64,000 bases of DNA from Hydractinia symbiolongicarpus (GCF_029227915.1 NC_079889.1:9424001-9488000), one strand, 5' to 3'; counted from the first letter of the stretch, positions 1 to 12,150 are shown. A program made the numbers and translations. Notes: generated from the sequence alone by a model not told the origin.

Positions 1-913
1 GACTGCATTTACTTTTGCAGTATTTGGTTCTGTCACAGCTGGTTGTATATAGAGTTTAGTTTCGATACCTACCGATTTATCATTTGATTAAAGGCTCTAA
101 AATCCTTTTTTTACAAAAACTTGACTGCCAACAGCCACAATACATGCATATCCACCATATGTGATTTAATGATAAAAAACTAACAGTAGGACGAAGAAAA
201 ATTTTACTTTATTTTTCTAAAAACACGCATGTGCTGACGTAAATTGTAATTAGAAATTGGAATTAAAACCTTTCTCAAAAGCAACAAAATAGTTGCATAT
301 CAACGTACTACTCTTCATGACAATAATATCAAATATTCTTATTCTTTATCTTAGTCTTTTTGAATTATTTACTGAGGAAAACCTTCTCAGTGCACCTTGA
401 TACTTCTCTCAACGAAAGTGGTTCTAGTGCATCTAAAGTTTCTGTTTAAGCTAAGAAAGCCATGCAAACAGTGCAATCGCTCAATTAGACAATCGCTTAA
501 CTAGACAAATTCTATTCTTGTGTTAATCCGTACGCATAAAGGATATATTTACATTTCTGTAGGCTCTGGCATGACTCGGTCGTGGTTTAAATACATGATC
601 GTGTTCGCACTGGAAGCTAAAGTTCTTAATATAGTCGGTATATATGATAGATTTTTAGCAATCGTAAATGCTATCTTGATGTTATAAGATTATAATAAGA
701 TATTAAGGAAATATAATCATAGTATATTTAAAACATAAAAATAATTACTTATTATGTTTTGTTTTTAATATTGAGTTAATGTAAAAGAAAGAAAGATTTT
801 GACGCATTAATGAAATAGTAATGTGAAGAAAAACATAGGTGGCACGGAGTTTGAAGAAAGGTACAGTATTGTTGTGTGTGTGTATCAGGTGTTTTCTACT
901 TTAAGAGTGAATT
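1..913. other. No gene seen; AT-rich sequence
   Basis: No open frame with recognisable protein similarity and no clear repeat was seen. The stretch is AT-rich with homopolymer runs. Confidence 0.5.
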
Positions 914-1600
914 TTAAGTCGACTGTAAAATATTGCGACTAAATTTAGAAACATTGAATAAATACTTTAATGCTATTCTGCTTTGTAAGTTGACATATGT
1001 AGTCAGTGCTTTTGATATATCACACAATGCAATTCCATATGACAATTTTGGCATAAGTAGAGTATTAAATAACACAACTAAAATATTTGGGTGTGAACAA
1101 CGTACACATGCTGATATAAGTACATATGTTGCTGCCAAAATATTCATTTACACGGTGATGTATATGCGATTTAAGAATGTCTACTTAATTAGCGTTTTTG
1201 TTGTCGTTTTTCCAATAAAATCCAAGATGAGTTAGTTCATCTGTTAAATCGATCTCTTCATTGCTGATATAAATGAAAGAATGAGGAAGTCCATTACAAG
1301 ATTTTAGGACTCTGTTTTTCACAGATTGAATTTAATTTTCTGTTCAAAACCATGAGAGATTGATCATCTTACGAAGACCTAGAAGTGTTGCATTGACAAA
1401 AAAAATTGATCTGCGTACACTGTAATACCTGTGTATTTACTGTAAAAAGGTGTCCCAGCATCACATTCAATAACCATTGTAAGCAACGTTTTAGTTTAAA
1501 TGTTATATAAGTAAGGAGATAACATTGATCCATGACGAACAGCTTGTGTTGAATTGAATATGCAAGACTTAAAACCATTATATGCCCCTTGCATTGATGT
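914..1600 (-). pseudogene. Non-LTR retrotransposon reverse transcriptase remnant
   Basis: Read on the minus strand, positions about 1575-1500 give RT motif B (VRHGSMLSPYLYNI). A frame further down gives the motif C region as YADQ at about 1400 instead of the catalytic YADD. An in-frame stop separates the two. Positions 1147-914 then read NTLLMPKLSYGIALCDIS, which fits the region just after the RT domain in jockey/CR1/L2-type LINE ORF2 proteins. Order and spacing of the pieces match a LINE. The protein is dead: the second catalytic aspartate is lost and the frame carries a stop. The LINE clade cannot be fixed from this fragment. The opposite-strand open frame at 933-1235 is a shadow of it. Confidence 0.65.
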
Positions 1601-4134
1601 TTTTAAAGATACTGTAAAGGCTTAACTATGATTGTTATAATTGCGAAATTCTCCGAAAAGTGTACATTCTAAGGTAATTAAAAGACACCATTTAAATTTC
1701 AAAAAAATGTAGTTTTGCATGGAATGAATATATTGTTTAGTGATTTTTTTTTAACGCATTAAACATAAAACGTTAAAGGTAAGTTCCACTGCCAAAAGCA
1801 ATAGCAACTAAGTTATTAAATTTATATCCTGTTGTGTTGCCTAAAATAAGTTATGACAAAAAAAAAATGCGTTGTGGGATTTTTATTTCGAAAAACATAT
1901 TTTTCTTCTTCATAACATCTCATTTTTGAGTTCCGGTCGGCATAACGGAATAAGCAGGTAATAGAAAATAATTGTAGTTGCATCAATTAGCTGTCTTTTT
2001 CACAGCTTTATTACCTTTAACAAAGGTAATTGATATACACATCAACCCATAACACATAAAATCCCAGTTAAACACATTTACACATTCTTAACAACTTTGA
2101 TATATTAGTACATTCTTACAATTAGCTGTAAACTTTCTCCCTCAAAACCCAATGCTTGTATTATTAGTTTTTTTTCCCTATTGAAATCCTCTAATACATC
2201 AGCTATTCGTCTAAAAAATATAACCCAATTACTGATGGTAGGTTTGTTGAGACAAAATTAACTATTTTGGAAATTTTGTCTCAACAAAAGTTACCAAGGC
2301 ATTTGGCGTAGGAATTTTATAGATTTTGTTATATCATTAGAAAGCTCAGAATTTTTACAATACACCTGGTGTGAGAAGTAAGACCAGAAACTAATAAGCG
2401 ACTAAAGGCTTATTGTCCGTGTGAAATAAGACGTGGGGCAAACCATAACGACTGATTATATGCAGCAAAATTGCAATTTTAACATACAGGTTAATATATT
2501 TTAAAGCTAACAGTACCTTATCGCTAAAGTTTTTGCAACGAAGGTGTGCAGTAGGTGCTCGACCATGAACAAAAACAAAACAAATCAATTTCTTTTTTCA
2601 CTTACGGGATGCATATGCTTATTATCTAAACAATAATAACCGCCCTGGGTACTTATTTGAAGTAAGGTGCCTTTAAAAGCTGCTAAATAAAGGAAATGCG
2701 ATACTTACATGGAAACGTAACTTTTTGGTTTAAAAAGAAAATAATTTACATAGAGGTGGCTAGACACCACAATGATGAACTCAACCTGCTAGGCCTTTGG
2801 AAACAAACTAGACGTTTTGTTGAAACGAATGATAAAGTTGCTTCAAAAGTTTCAAAGTTGTCTCTTGTGTATCCCACTTTTTAATTTCTCCTTATTATTT
2901 TTTTAAAACTTTAAAACAGTTACGTTGTAACTTATACTTCAGTTACCTTTTGGTAAAATCGTTACAGGAATGACTTAAAAAATCTCATTGTAAAGCAATT
3001 CTGTGTAGGTTCATATTAAGTGGATTTAACCCAACACAAGCAATTGCAAGTAAAAGACAGGTAATCCCCATAAAAGGAAAAATATAAATCATTACCGGTA
3101 ACTATAATGCCACTAAAACAGCACTTTCTCATGCCGTCTAAGTTGAAACGTTATACAGACGCCAATTCAATGATGTTGAATATAATTTTAATCTCACAAT
3201 TGTGATATTTTAGAAAAATGTTATTCGGAAATTTTTAAAATTTTCCGCTAATCACCACAGGAAAAGTATTAACTTTAAGCGCGTTACTAATAAAACACAT
3301 AAATGCTCCAAACAGGAAACAAAAAGAGTTTTAAAAGATTTAAGCAAAAGAGAAATAATATTGCCGATGAGTAAATTTACCCAATTCGGCAAACCAGATC
3401 AGGACAGGAACATAATTTTTGACTGTAACAGATGTTTTTAAGCTTTTAAGATGCTTATAAACTTTGACATTGAACGACCGTAAACTTTTTGGATATATAT
3501 GCAGTAAAAAAACCCTTATTAGATGTCTATTGGAAAGTGTATAGTTTTATCCGAATCCTTCAGTGTAACAAAAATTCTATCCTTTTCACTTTCCTCATAG
3601 TATTTAGATAACTATCAGTTTTTCCCCTGTCTTTTTTAGGTTGCGTAAAAATAGTTTCTTCGTCGTCACGTTTAAAGCACAAAACCCAAACTTTGTTAAC
3701 CATATTTTACATCACGTCGCTAACTCTGCTCTCTTTGCGCCGTGGTGGTGATTGCTTGAGACAGGAAACTTGGGTGCAGGTGTACTCGTTGATGTGAATT
3801 TTAGTTATAAATATATAAGACGAGATATATCTGGTATAATAAGTTAGCAAAAGCGATTGACTTGTACCCTTTACAGTGGATATACGTCATTTTAGCTGTC
3901 AAAACCGAATGAAAGGGAATTTTTTGTAAGCAGATATGATACGGATGTTTGATATCTTTTTATGAAGGTTTAAGCGTTGCCGTTTTACACTAATGTTCAT
4001 TGAATATTAGTTTAGTACGTCTCTGATTTCACAAGTGCTTTATGCAATGGGATAGACGATTCTATTTTTGTATGTTTTTTTGGCATCAGAACAAGTATAT
4101 CACAGTCATCAATTTTCAGTTCTTTTCAAGCCTA
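1601..4134. other. No gene seen; old AT-rich sequence
   Basis: Apart from the hairpin at 2243-2288 nothing could be identified. A lysine-rich open frame at about 3233-3433 shows no convincing family match. Small frames at 2391-2588 and 2696-2884 have no recognisable domain. Confidence 0.45.
2243..2288. repeat. Perfect 17-bp inverted repeat (hairpin)
   Basis: The arms TTTGTTGAGACAAAATT (2243-2259) and its exact reverse complement (2272-2288) enclose a 12-nt loop. A related half-site, TTGTTGAGACGAAATTGACT, occurs near 6514. The motif is therefore likely the end of a dispersed element rather than a chance hairpin. Confidence 0.7.
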
Positions 4135-4361
4135 CAATCGTTGCCAGAAGTAGTTGAGTCAAATGCAAAAAATGACAATAAATCACAGAAAAGATGATAA
4201 AACCAGACTTACTACATTTGCCCCCCCTCCCCTCCTTTACACAATATTGCAGGGTCATAGCAGCATACTACGAGCGTGACAAAACTCAGAAATCCACATT
4301 GTACTGGGGGTGCGGCGTATTGCTATTTTAAAAAGCGTGTCAACGCTTTTGGCAACGATTG
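4135..4361. mobile_element. Tc1/mariner-like MITE, 227 bp
   Basis: The element begins CAATCGTTGCCA and ends with the exact reverse complement TGGCAACGATTG. It is flanked on both sides by TA (4133-4134 and 4362-4363), the target duplication of the Tc1/mariner group. The inverted similarity continues imperfectly for about 25 bp inward. There is no coding capacity. A C-rich tract lies inside at about 4220-4236. The start resembles that of the MITE at 62641 (CAATACTGGCCA), suggesting related families. Confidence 0.7.
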
Positions 4362-4765
4362 TAGTGTTTTTTGAGTCTAGAGTCTAAAAAAAGGGTTTAA
4401 ACAAAATAACTACGTAAGTATCTTTTTTCTACTTGAATTCTTCATCTTAACGCGTAGAACACCTACCGTTGTAGTGAGCACGTAAATTCAAGGAGACATG
4501 TTTTGCATGGTCTTTGCAGTCATGGTTTAAATGTAACATGACGGTTATAAAATTTTGTTAGTCGTAAAAATGGTAGTTCTCATACTACTTTTTTCGTGCA
4601 CCATTTTAAAAAGTTATGCGAATAATCGTGACGTATTTACATAGAAATGTTATTTTAAGCTTTTTTGTGTCAAGAGACAATGGAGATCGGATTGGGATTA
4701 GTTAGAATGCGTCAAAAGAGTATTATCTGGATTCCGTGCTAATAGAGTTTCTTACAACTTTCTAA

Positions 4766-4990
4766 AACACGAATGTATTCGCATCATATGAAAGTCCTAA
4801 TTTATGCTTATTTATTTATTAAGTTTACTGTAAAATCTAGAATCATATTAACATACTAGAATCATATCATATTAACATACTAGAATCATATCATATCTAG
4901 AATCATATTAACACGAACGTATTCGCATCATATGGAAGTCTTAATATATGCGTAAATTGAGGTTACAAATGTTTACTGTAAAATTTTATT
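4766..4990. repeat. Local duplication with short tandem repeats
   Basis: The sequence around 4766-4842 (ACGAATGTATTCGCATCATA) recurs at 4913-4990 as ACGAACGTATTCGCATCATA with its downstream flank. The space between holds three or four tandem copies of a unit built on TAGAATCATATCATATTAAC. No gene is present. Confidence 0.6.
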
Positions 4991-5536
4991 GTTCTCTTAC
5001 TGAATGACAAAATGTCTCTTTGACATGCCCAAGGTCAACACTTACAAAGAGCACAGAACTCGAGCATTCAAGAATGCTAAGTTAGATCTCCCTCAGAACC
5101 TCCGGTTGCATAATGACATTAGTAGTGATGTGTAGGTTTTAATCTTACGTATTATATTCTCTCTAGTTCATAACATATAGCAGCCTCTATAATAACTGTT
5201 AAGATAAGTACCAATCTCGGATTTAGTACAGTTTATCTCTTAAAGAGCATCTGAGTGTTAATGAATTATGTTTACTAAGGTTTTTATGCTCTTCGAACAG
5301 ATTATTAACTTATTATGTTTTATCAACTTTGGGAATGCTTTGTGTGTTAATCTATCCTCCACAATCTGTAAAGAACTATAGGCGTTCCTTCTAAAGCCGT
5401 CTGTGAGTTGCAGAGGGAGACAGCTATGTTTTCTCCGAATGCATTTCTAACGTCATTGGTGAATGAATTCAGATCATATATTCACAGACAACTGCCCGGA
5501 AACAAATGATTGTATGTATCAGATAAAAAATGTTAT
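4991..5536. other. No gene seen
   Basis: AT-rich sequence without a supported gene or repeat. Confidence 0.45.
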
Positions 5537-5659
5537 TTTATTAGAATAAGCAAAAGATTTTCGGATTTTACTTCATCCTCCTTCTAATATGCACGTAAAT
5601 TGATCATATTAAGAATAAAGATGGAATAAAAACTGAAAATCTTTTACTTATTTTATTAA
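5537..5659. repeat. Palindromic MITE-like element, about 123 bp
   Basis: Left arm AATAAGCAAAAGATTTTC (about 5545-5562) is matched by an inverted right arm at about 5633-5652 reading AATAAGTAAAAGATTTTC on the other strand. Similarity continues outward into T-rich flanks. The whole folds as one long imperfect hairpin. No target duplication could be defined. Confidence 0.5.
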
Positions 5660-5832
5660 AGTACTTGTTTCTTATTTAATATTATTTTAACCTTGTTTTA
5701 CGAAAAAAAAGGACTACACAAGTCTAATTAGAAGAAATCCTACACAAAACAGGGTGCGAAAGTATAACTTTAGTGTAACTAGATAAAAGTGACTTGCATA
5801 AAAATTCACGACATTCTCTTTTTGACTAAAAA

Positions 5833-6268
5833 AATGGCCAGTTCATATGTTATGCAGGAAAACCTGCAGGGGGCGTACTCTGCTCGCTTTCACACTAGTA
5901 GAAATAAGGTTAAGATACTTTTGAGTGAAGATTTCTCTCTGATTTACAATTTAATTTTTGACACAATTCTCCAAAATTTAAACACAAATACCATATAAGG
6001 TGACGTTACAATAACTACATCATGACACAAGGTTTTTGTTATTTATATTAAATAATTAGAAAGAAATTATTCGCGGTCGAAGTGAGCATTAAGTTATAAC
6101 TGAATAAAAAAATATGCAAGAATTATGAGTACAGTTTACCAATAGAATGGCCAGTTCAAATGTTTATGCAGTAAAACCTACAGGGGCCGTACTTCGCTCG
6201 CTCCCACCCTGCTAGAAATAGGGTAAAGATATTTTTGGGTGAAGATTTCTCTATCATTTATACTTTTC
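5833..6268 (+). repeat. Direct duplication of a 120-130 bp unit
   Basis: 5833-5965 and 6146-6268 share the order ATGGCCAGTTCA, ATGCAG, AAAACCT, GCTCGCT, TAGAAATA and GAAGATTTCTCT, with scattered differences. The copies lie about 313 bp apart in the same orientation. The 69-residue frame over the first copy is not preserved in the second, so coding is unlikely. Confidence 0.65.
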
Positions 6269-7285
6269 ACGATAGCATATAATTTATGACTGCTGCACAT
6301 GTTATTTTTAATGTGCTAAAGATTGAAATGGGCCATTTGTCAACAAGTATTTCATGTCACCAAAGAATAGTATTTTAAAATGTCCTTTCGGAAAAGCTGT
6401 GAATATAATTACTTTATTCGTACTGATTCGGTAACTACAGTTGCCTCATTGTAAAATTCATTTTTATCTCATCAGCTAAGGTTCTAAAGTAATGAGCTGT
6501 AAAGTAATGCGATTGTTGAGACGAAATTGACTATTGTCATCAGTTGCCGTTGAGATACCGATTCGAGAGAATCAAAAGGAAAATATCGTGTTCCAAAAAT
6601 ATTATTCCAAGTTTTTAGCAAGTAAAAAGAGGCCCGAGTAAAAAAAGGCCCAGACTATGCGGAAATTTTTTTTTCTATTTGGTTAAGTTTAGCTTAAAAA
6701 AGGCAATATTAAATATTTAATATTTTGTGCTTTGTCTGACGCCATTATCTAACAATTCCATCGGTGAGCCACTATAGACGGGGCATCCTCAACAGAGACT
6801 TTACTTGGGTCTGAGTCCGGAGTTGTCTATTAAAAGTCTATATGATGACTTCTTTGAAGCATAAGGAGTTTATACTAAATTATGACAGATATAGAAAAGA
6901 AGTAAATAGTTTAAATAATAGCTTTGTTAAGCTCAGAGAGGAGAAAAAAATAAGTTTGTTTAGATAAAAATGGATGCTCTTAACTCTAACTGAAAAGATA
7001 TGTTCTAAAGACACTAAACTAAATGTCAAGTTAGAAATTAAAAGGGAAATTTTTCAATCATATGAATAAATATTTTCGTATTTTTTCTACACGGTTATCA
7101 TATATTTTTATGAAATTTTGATTTTAAAGGTATTTTTAAATATTTAAATTCACGCTTGAAAATGATTGTTTTTCTTATTTAATGTTACTTGCTTCCTTTA
7201 TTCGAATTTTTTTGGAAATTACTTTGCTAAAAAAATGTGGTATTTTATTGGCAAAAGTTAGGTTAAACTATCTCGAATAAAAAAG
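6269..7285. other. No gene seen
   Basis: AT-rich sequence. Near 6514 it holds a half-copy of the 2243-2288 hairpin motif. Nothing else was recognised. Confidence 0.45.
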
Positions 7286-7435
7286 GTTTACAATACAGCA
7301 AGCTGCACTGAAGTATCTGGTCTACAGGGAAGGTGGTTGTCAACCTGGGATTAGCTCCCAGAAGAAGGTGCTGAATACACTTTCTTGCTTCTTACAAGCA
7401 TGACTACTGTCCAGCCTGGACCTAAAACTATTCTT
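7286..7435 (+). repeat. Dispersed repeat, copy 1 of 2
   Basis: This about 150-bp block (start GGTTTACAATACAGCA, then CTACAGGGA, CCCAGAAGAAGG and CAAGCATGACTACTGTCCA) recurs in the same orientation at 12151-12302. It is more GC-rich than its surroundings. Both copies are probably pieces of one unidentified transposable element. Confidence 0.7.
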
Positions 7436-7975
7436 TAAGAAAATCGTAAAGAGAAAAAACAATCCTTCTATCACAAACAATACGACACAAGACAGAGCTA
7501 ACAACATAAGCGGACTAGTTACAGATCAAACACAAATAGAAAAATGTATATGTCAAAAATATATTAATATAAAAAAGAATTAAATAAGACCCTCCTGTGC
7601 GCCAGAACTTGTGACTCTGGCTGTAGCTTTCCACATGTGTTACAGGGCCCCAACACTCAGCCTTACACAGGTGGTTGTTACGACAGGACCAGCCTGTCGA
7701 TATGTTGACTAAGGACAGCAAGGTTGTCAAGCCTTAAGACCAAGTTAGTAAACTTGGGCACCTTACTGAACTGGGGTAAAAAGTGGGGTCGTTACACCCA
7801 AAGACAAGGTAAAAGCAAGCCCCCTTGCTAAGCTTCTTATAAGTTACCAGAGAAGAGTGAGTTGAACTCTTTACCCTCTGGGTATTAACGGTAAACTGGC
7901 TTGTATGAACCAGCTTGGGTAACACAAAACCGCTCGGATTTACATTTTCCTTCCCCATGACCCTGGTAGTACAGG
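7436..7975. other. GC-richer block, probably continuation of the 7286 element
   Basis: From about 7590 to 7970 the base composition rises sharply above the flanks, with short inverted motifs such as ACAGGACCAGCCTGT at about 7682. Minus-strand frames (7515-7730, 7734-7958) show no recognisable domain. I infer non-coding transposon sequence adjacent to the dispersed repeat; the family is unknown. Confidence 0.35.
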
Positions 7976-8591
7976 TTTAAAGCAACAGCGAAAGTATTTT
8001 ATAAAGAGGAGAAAAAAACAAACAAAAAAAAACTAGCAGCGGGTATAAAAGAAAACATATGATGTAGTGCTGTTATTTTTGCCCAAAAGCAAGGAGTTTT
8101 CAGTTAATGTTCATTTTCTCAAAATTATTGGAATCTCACCTACTTTCTTTACCAAATTACGACAGAGCAATAAACATAGGGTCATTTAATGTGGTCAGGA
8201 AGCACTTGGGGCTGAGCAAAAAAGCCAAGAAAATTACTGGAAATTCCCACAAATGCATGGGCAATAGCAATGAAGTGCAACGGCAAGGCGTTTTCCATTC
8301 GAACATTTTAAAGCACTGTTTGTCATTACATATTGTGACAACCGTAGACAAGACATGTGGACTTAATTTAAGACACAGATCCTTGATACACGTTATTTTT
8401 GAAAAAGAACCAGGTTTATGCTGAAATGCTTCCTTAAACATTCACAATGGCGAAAGGCTACTAGTTGATAGCTATCACAGAAAACTATACAATTTTATGT
8501 AAACTATAGAGAAATTTGTAACTTAATAACATTGTGGCAGTAGTATTATTTGGTATCAAGTGACCAACAATTTTTCAATAGTACCGATATA

Positions 8592-8616
8592 TTTCGAATA
8601 TTAAAGTCATCATCAG
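8592..8616 (-). ncRNA. Degenerate hammerhead-like core (Penelope pLTR remnant?)
   Basis: On the minus strand CTGATGA is followed 14 nt later by GAAA. This is the order and spacing of a hammerhead ribozyme core. The intervening stem II is weak (two or three pairs). It resembles the motifs at 12977-13008 and 30596-30621, so a decayed Penelope-like terminal repeat is the likeliest origin. Confidence 0.25.
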
Positions 8617-8701
8617 GTAAAGATCTAAAATAACAGTAAAATCAGTTAAAATCAGTTTTCTACTTCTAAATCAATGTCATTATGTGGAGTGATTTTGAAA
8701 A

Positions 8702-8733
8702 TACGCGTCGCGTCCTTCTATTACGCGTCGCGT
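8702..8733. repeat. Direct repeat of a CpG-rich 12-mer
   Basis: TACGCGTCGCGT occurs at 8702-8713 and again at 8722-8733, exactly 20 bp apart, in otherwise CpG-poor DNA. Each contains ACGCGT. Function unknown. Confidence 0.6.
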
Positions 8734-9002
8734 TTTACAAATTAGTGACTTTAGGCAATTAACCGTTATATTTGATGGCTATATATAAAAAGTGATCGTA
8801 TGATCCTTACGACCTCCAATTTCAAAAAACATTAAAATTTTGCCAAATTAAAAGAGTCGTTTTGCTAATTAATCATTTATAGAAGATTTAATTCTACGAA
8901 AATACTGATGGATAAAGGAAGGTTGGGTTAACGGTTGGGTTAAGAGATACAAGAAAATATCTTTTGTTAGCTTACGATAACAATTCAATCGACATAAAAG
9001 TG

Positions 9003-9605
9003 ACTTGCTTACCCATGCAGATACTCTAATATTTTCTTCGATTTGTTGGATTTCCCGATTATACCATTGTTTCTAGCGAGTATGAATATAGTTTTCACCC
9101 GATTTAGCTATTTACTGGAAGATTTTAGTCTTCCATTTCTATCTCCCAATAAACTAGAGGAATATTGCTTAGCAATAAAAGACAAAGGGGCCGCGTTGGA
9201 TAATTGCTTCGGCTTTATTTACGGTACTGCTCGCACAATATGCGGACCTAACGTAAACAAAAGGATTGCATATAATGGCACTAAAGCTTCAAAGCATGGT
9301 TTTACCTAATGGTCATCATCATCATCATTCTCGGCCTAACGTCCGTTCTCCATGCTAGCATGAGTTGGAAGGGGTATATTAATGACCCTCTTCCAATCTG
9401 ATCTAGACTGTGTTATATCTAAACTCAACTTCCTCTGTATCAAGTCTGTCCTTATAACCTCCTGCGAAGCCTTTCTCTGTCTGCCTCTGGGATTTGCCCC
9501 AGGAACTATCAAGTCTCTACACTTTCTTACCCAATTACCCCTGGTATTATTGGAAATATGTATGGACCCATTGAGGGTAAACATCATGGCTGCCAAATTT
9601 CCTTC
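9003..9605 (+). pseudogene. PIF/Harbinger transposase fragment, split by an RTE insertion
   Basis: The frame from about 9019 reads AYPCRYSN, then VFTRFSYLLEDF, then NCFGFIYGTARTICGP and YNG. This order is typical of PIF/Harbinger (DDE_Tnp_4) transposases. The expected catalytic aspartate in FIDGT is a tyrosine here. A small deletion after YNG shifts frame, and ALKLQSMVLPNG follows. A 228-bp RTE fragment then interrupts at 9314, and the gene resumes at 9546 with IIGNMYGPIEGKHHG. Removing the insertion and one copy of the TGGT duplication restores the frame across the junction. Later DDE motifs were not found, so this is an internal piece of an old dead element. Confidence 0.75.
9314..9541 (-). 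mobile_element. RTE-type LINE, 5'-truncated 3' end
   Basis: This is a diverged copy of the 3' end of the LINE at 52851-55373. It has the same ATC/ATG trinucleotide tail (TCATCATCATC on the plus strand), the same TTAACGTCCG-type end region, and the last 65 or so codons (NWVRKCRDLIV to HASMENGR). It is flanked by TGGT at 9310-9313 and 9542-9545. This short target duplication shows insertion by target-primed reverse transcription with extreme 5' truncation. Confidence 0.85.
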
Positions 9606-10096
9606 CTATTTATCTCAACATTATTTTATTTTTATTAAAGTGAATAATCAGGACATAACTTCAGGCTGGGTGAAAATGTAACATAGATATCTGTAATATA
9701 GTTCTGACAATTTTGCAGTTGTTATAATTTCATATTTAATTCAAATAAAGAAACTAAGGAAGTTTTAACTGCTCCCAAATGTTTTCAATAAAATAACTGC
9801 TGCAATACCATCTGGAGAGGAATTATAAGGTCCTATTGTTAAAGGTATGGTGTCATATGTACTTAGATTTATACTGTGGCCTAACTTTATTATATAATTT
9901 ATACGTTTTTATATAATATTTATTTGTTTATTTCCCTAATTATGCATTTCACTGTAGACTGTGGAGTTAAGCATTAAAGATATATATTTCAGTTCAGAGG
10001 AATTAAAACATATCTTTGATGGAAAGGTATATATACATAATTATGTGTCTATGAATATGCATTTTGTTCTTTTTATCTTCACCCATGTTTTAACCA
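9606..10096. other. No gene seen
   Basis: AT-rich sequence following the Harbinger remnant. Later transposase exons were looked for and not recognised. Confidence 0.4.
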
Positions 10097-10098
10097 TA

Positions 10099-10915
10099 TT
10101 TGGTATGGGGGGCATAAAGTGCCCGCAGCATTTTTTAAAGTCTAATAACTTTTTAAATACTGGATGAAATTACCTAAAATTTTGTGACTTTTCCTAATTT
10201 TTATTGGACTTACAGAGAATAAAAATAATATTTCCAAAAATTGTCCTGTCAATGTGACTTTGTCCTTTTTGACAGGTGGTCATATCAATTTTTTTATTGT
10301 AGTGCTAAAAATAAATGCTTTCTAAACTAACCAGTTGTATGAATATGGGATTATGTATGTGATAGTGATCAAAAGTCATCACACAATATTGACATGTATA
10401 CTGTGTAATTTGCAGACCGGAATATTGGTAATTTACAGACCATGTCAATACAAATCCATGTCCCATGTCAATCCAAACTGACTTTTTTGAGTAGCTACTG
10501 ACGTAAGTGCTAATAGATATACCAAGTTTTATTCCATGACAGCTACTAACACTAAGGTTCGCAAATATAGATTTTTAAAAAAAAATCTTGAAGATTTGAA
10601 TTCTGATCGATTTCCATTTTCTCCTTAGAGAAATCCTTTGTCTTTATACCACCTGTTAATTGTTCCTAATAATATTTTACATTCTTATATTACTTTTTCA
10701 ATGAATAGTACTGTAAATAGTTTTTAAAAAGATGATGGAGAATATCCAAGAAAGACATATTCTCTTCGATCATTGTCTCATTATGATGTCATCACTTCCT
10801 GTGATGACATGTCAACCTATTTATTTTGTCACTAATTATTTCACAACATATTGATGCTTCTTTATGCCCCCCCCCCCCCCACCCTACTTACAAGGGTAAA
10901 AAAGCCCATACCAAA
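10099..10915. mobile_element. Non-autonomous DNA transposon, 817 bp
   Basis: The left end TTTGGTATGGG (10099-10109) matches the exact reverse complement CCCATACCAAA (10905-10915). Both sides are flanked by TA. Inner ends carry G- and C-runs (GGGGGG at the left, a C-run at 10866-10880). No transposase is encoded. The TA flank would suit Tc1/mariner, but the short 11-bp repeat makes the family uncertain. Confidence 0.5.
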
Positions 10916-10917
10916 TA

Positions 10918-12150
10918 GAGTTAACTACCACTACCATATTTCATGAAATTTACATGCACACTTTAAAAAAGATGGAAAGGCAAGAAGTGTGTACTTGATT
11001 ATTCCTTCTTTTAACTTGTAAGATTTATAAATATTTTGTCTTATCTGAACTTTTCATATTCAGGAGACATGGATGATACATCTGTGGCTCAGTTAATGCC
11101 TGAAGTGCTTTATCTTACTAATTTATTATGAATGTGTATTTTTAGTCAAATTATCTTTTAAGGGATTACGCATTAAAGGTTTTACTAGCTGAAGCCATCA
11201 TTTCTTTGTAAACCAAAGCAATGGGATGATGCAAAGCAAAGGTATGTTCTACATTAAAATCCTTTCTGTTTTGTTGGTTTATACATTCTTGGTATTATTA
11301 ATTATGGTATTATTAGGCCGAAGTTTATTTGGACCGATTTATTGATTACTTGTAAGCTTATACTTTACTTTTTGAATTAAACTTTAATTGAATCTCTTGT
11401 CAGTACTACTTAGAAACTGATTTCGTATTTAGCAGCAACTTGAAAGAAGATACCGGCTTTGGTAAGTGTGTTGCATATAGCTTTGTTTTAAATGTTTATT
11501 ATTTATATAATAGCTCTATTTATTTTGGTTGTTTTATTGAGTGGATTCTGCCACATCATTTAAATCAGTTGTAAGATATCACATGACAGAACAGCAGAAA
11601 AGAGGTACATAACCTGTATAGAACATTGAGCAGATATTTAATTTATCCATTTTTTGTTGTTTACATTTTTTAATAAAACTATTTCTTGTACTAGTTGCTG
11701 ATTTTTATGAACCGTTATAAAAGAATTGCAATGTCAACGAATTGTCAATGGTTGAAAAGAAGGTAATTATAGATTATACTTATAAGAAAAATGTACTGTT
11801 ATCTAAAATTTTATTTCAACTGTTCAGATGTAATGAATGATGTAAAGGGTATAAAGACAAATATTTCCACTTTGTTTTAAGTTGGAAGGTAGTCTGCTAG
11901 TTTTGAATAATGCGGAGGATATCAAAAAGAAATAGTTATTCGCAGTACAGGAGAAAAGGCTACTTCTAATAAAAAGGTAATAACATTAAACAGACAGAAT
12001 TGAATGTGTTTAAGCTCTGTTGTTAATGTTTTTTCCAATTTGCTTTTAGTTAGAAAATTACTCCGCCAGTTTTCGATGTAAAAAAATTGAAAAAAAGTCC
12101 AGATTTATTACTGACAGCGCATTTTATTTTGATATGCCACTCCTGTGAAA
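10918..12150. other. No gene seen
   Basis: AT-rich, with scattered AG/GT signals but no supported exon. Confidence 0.4.

Larger units (their letters stand above)
7976..9002. other. No supported gene
   Basis: Two overlapping opposite-strand frames (8107-8424 and 8157-8441) show no family match, and neither can be called real. A hammerhead-like motif (8592-8616) and a CpG-rich direct repeat (8702-8733) are listed separately. Confidence 0.4.

Noticed and set aside
2391-2588. Possible RNase H-like DNKPL motif
   Set aside because: A single short motif without neighbouring retroelement domains.
3233-3433. Lysine-rich frame faintly like a Penelope N-terminal segment
   Set aside because: Similarity is superficial and no downstream RT motifs were found.
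8107-8441. Overlapping frames on both strands (105 and 94 residues)
   Set aside because: Neither shows a recognisable domain; open frames on both strands over the same bases are common by chance.
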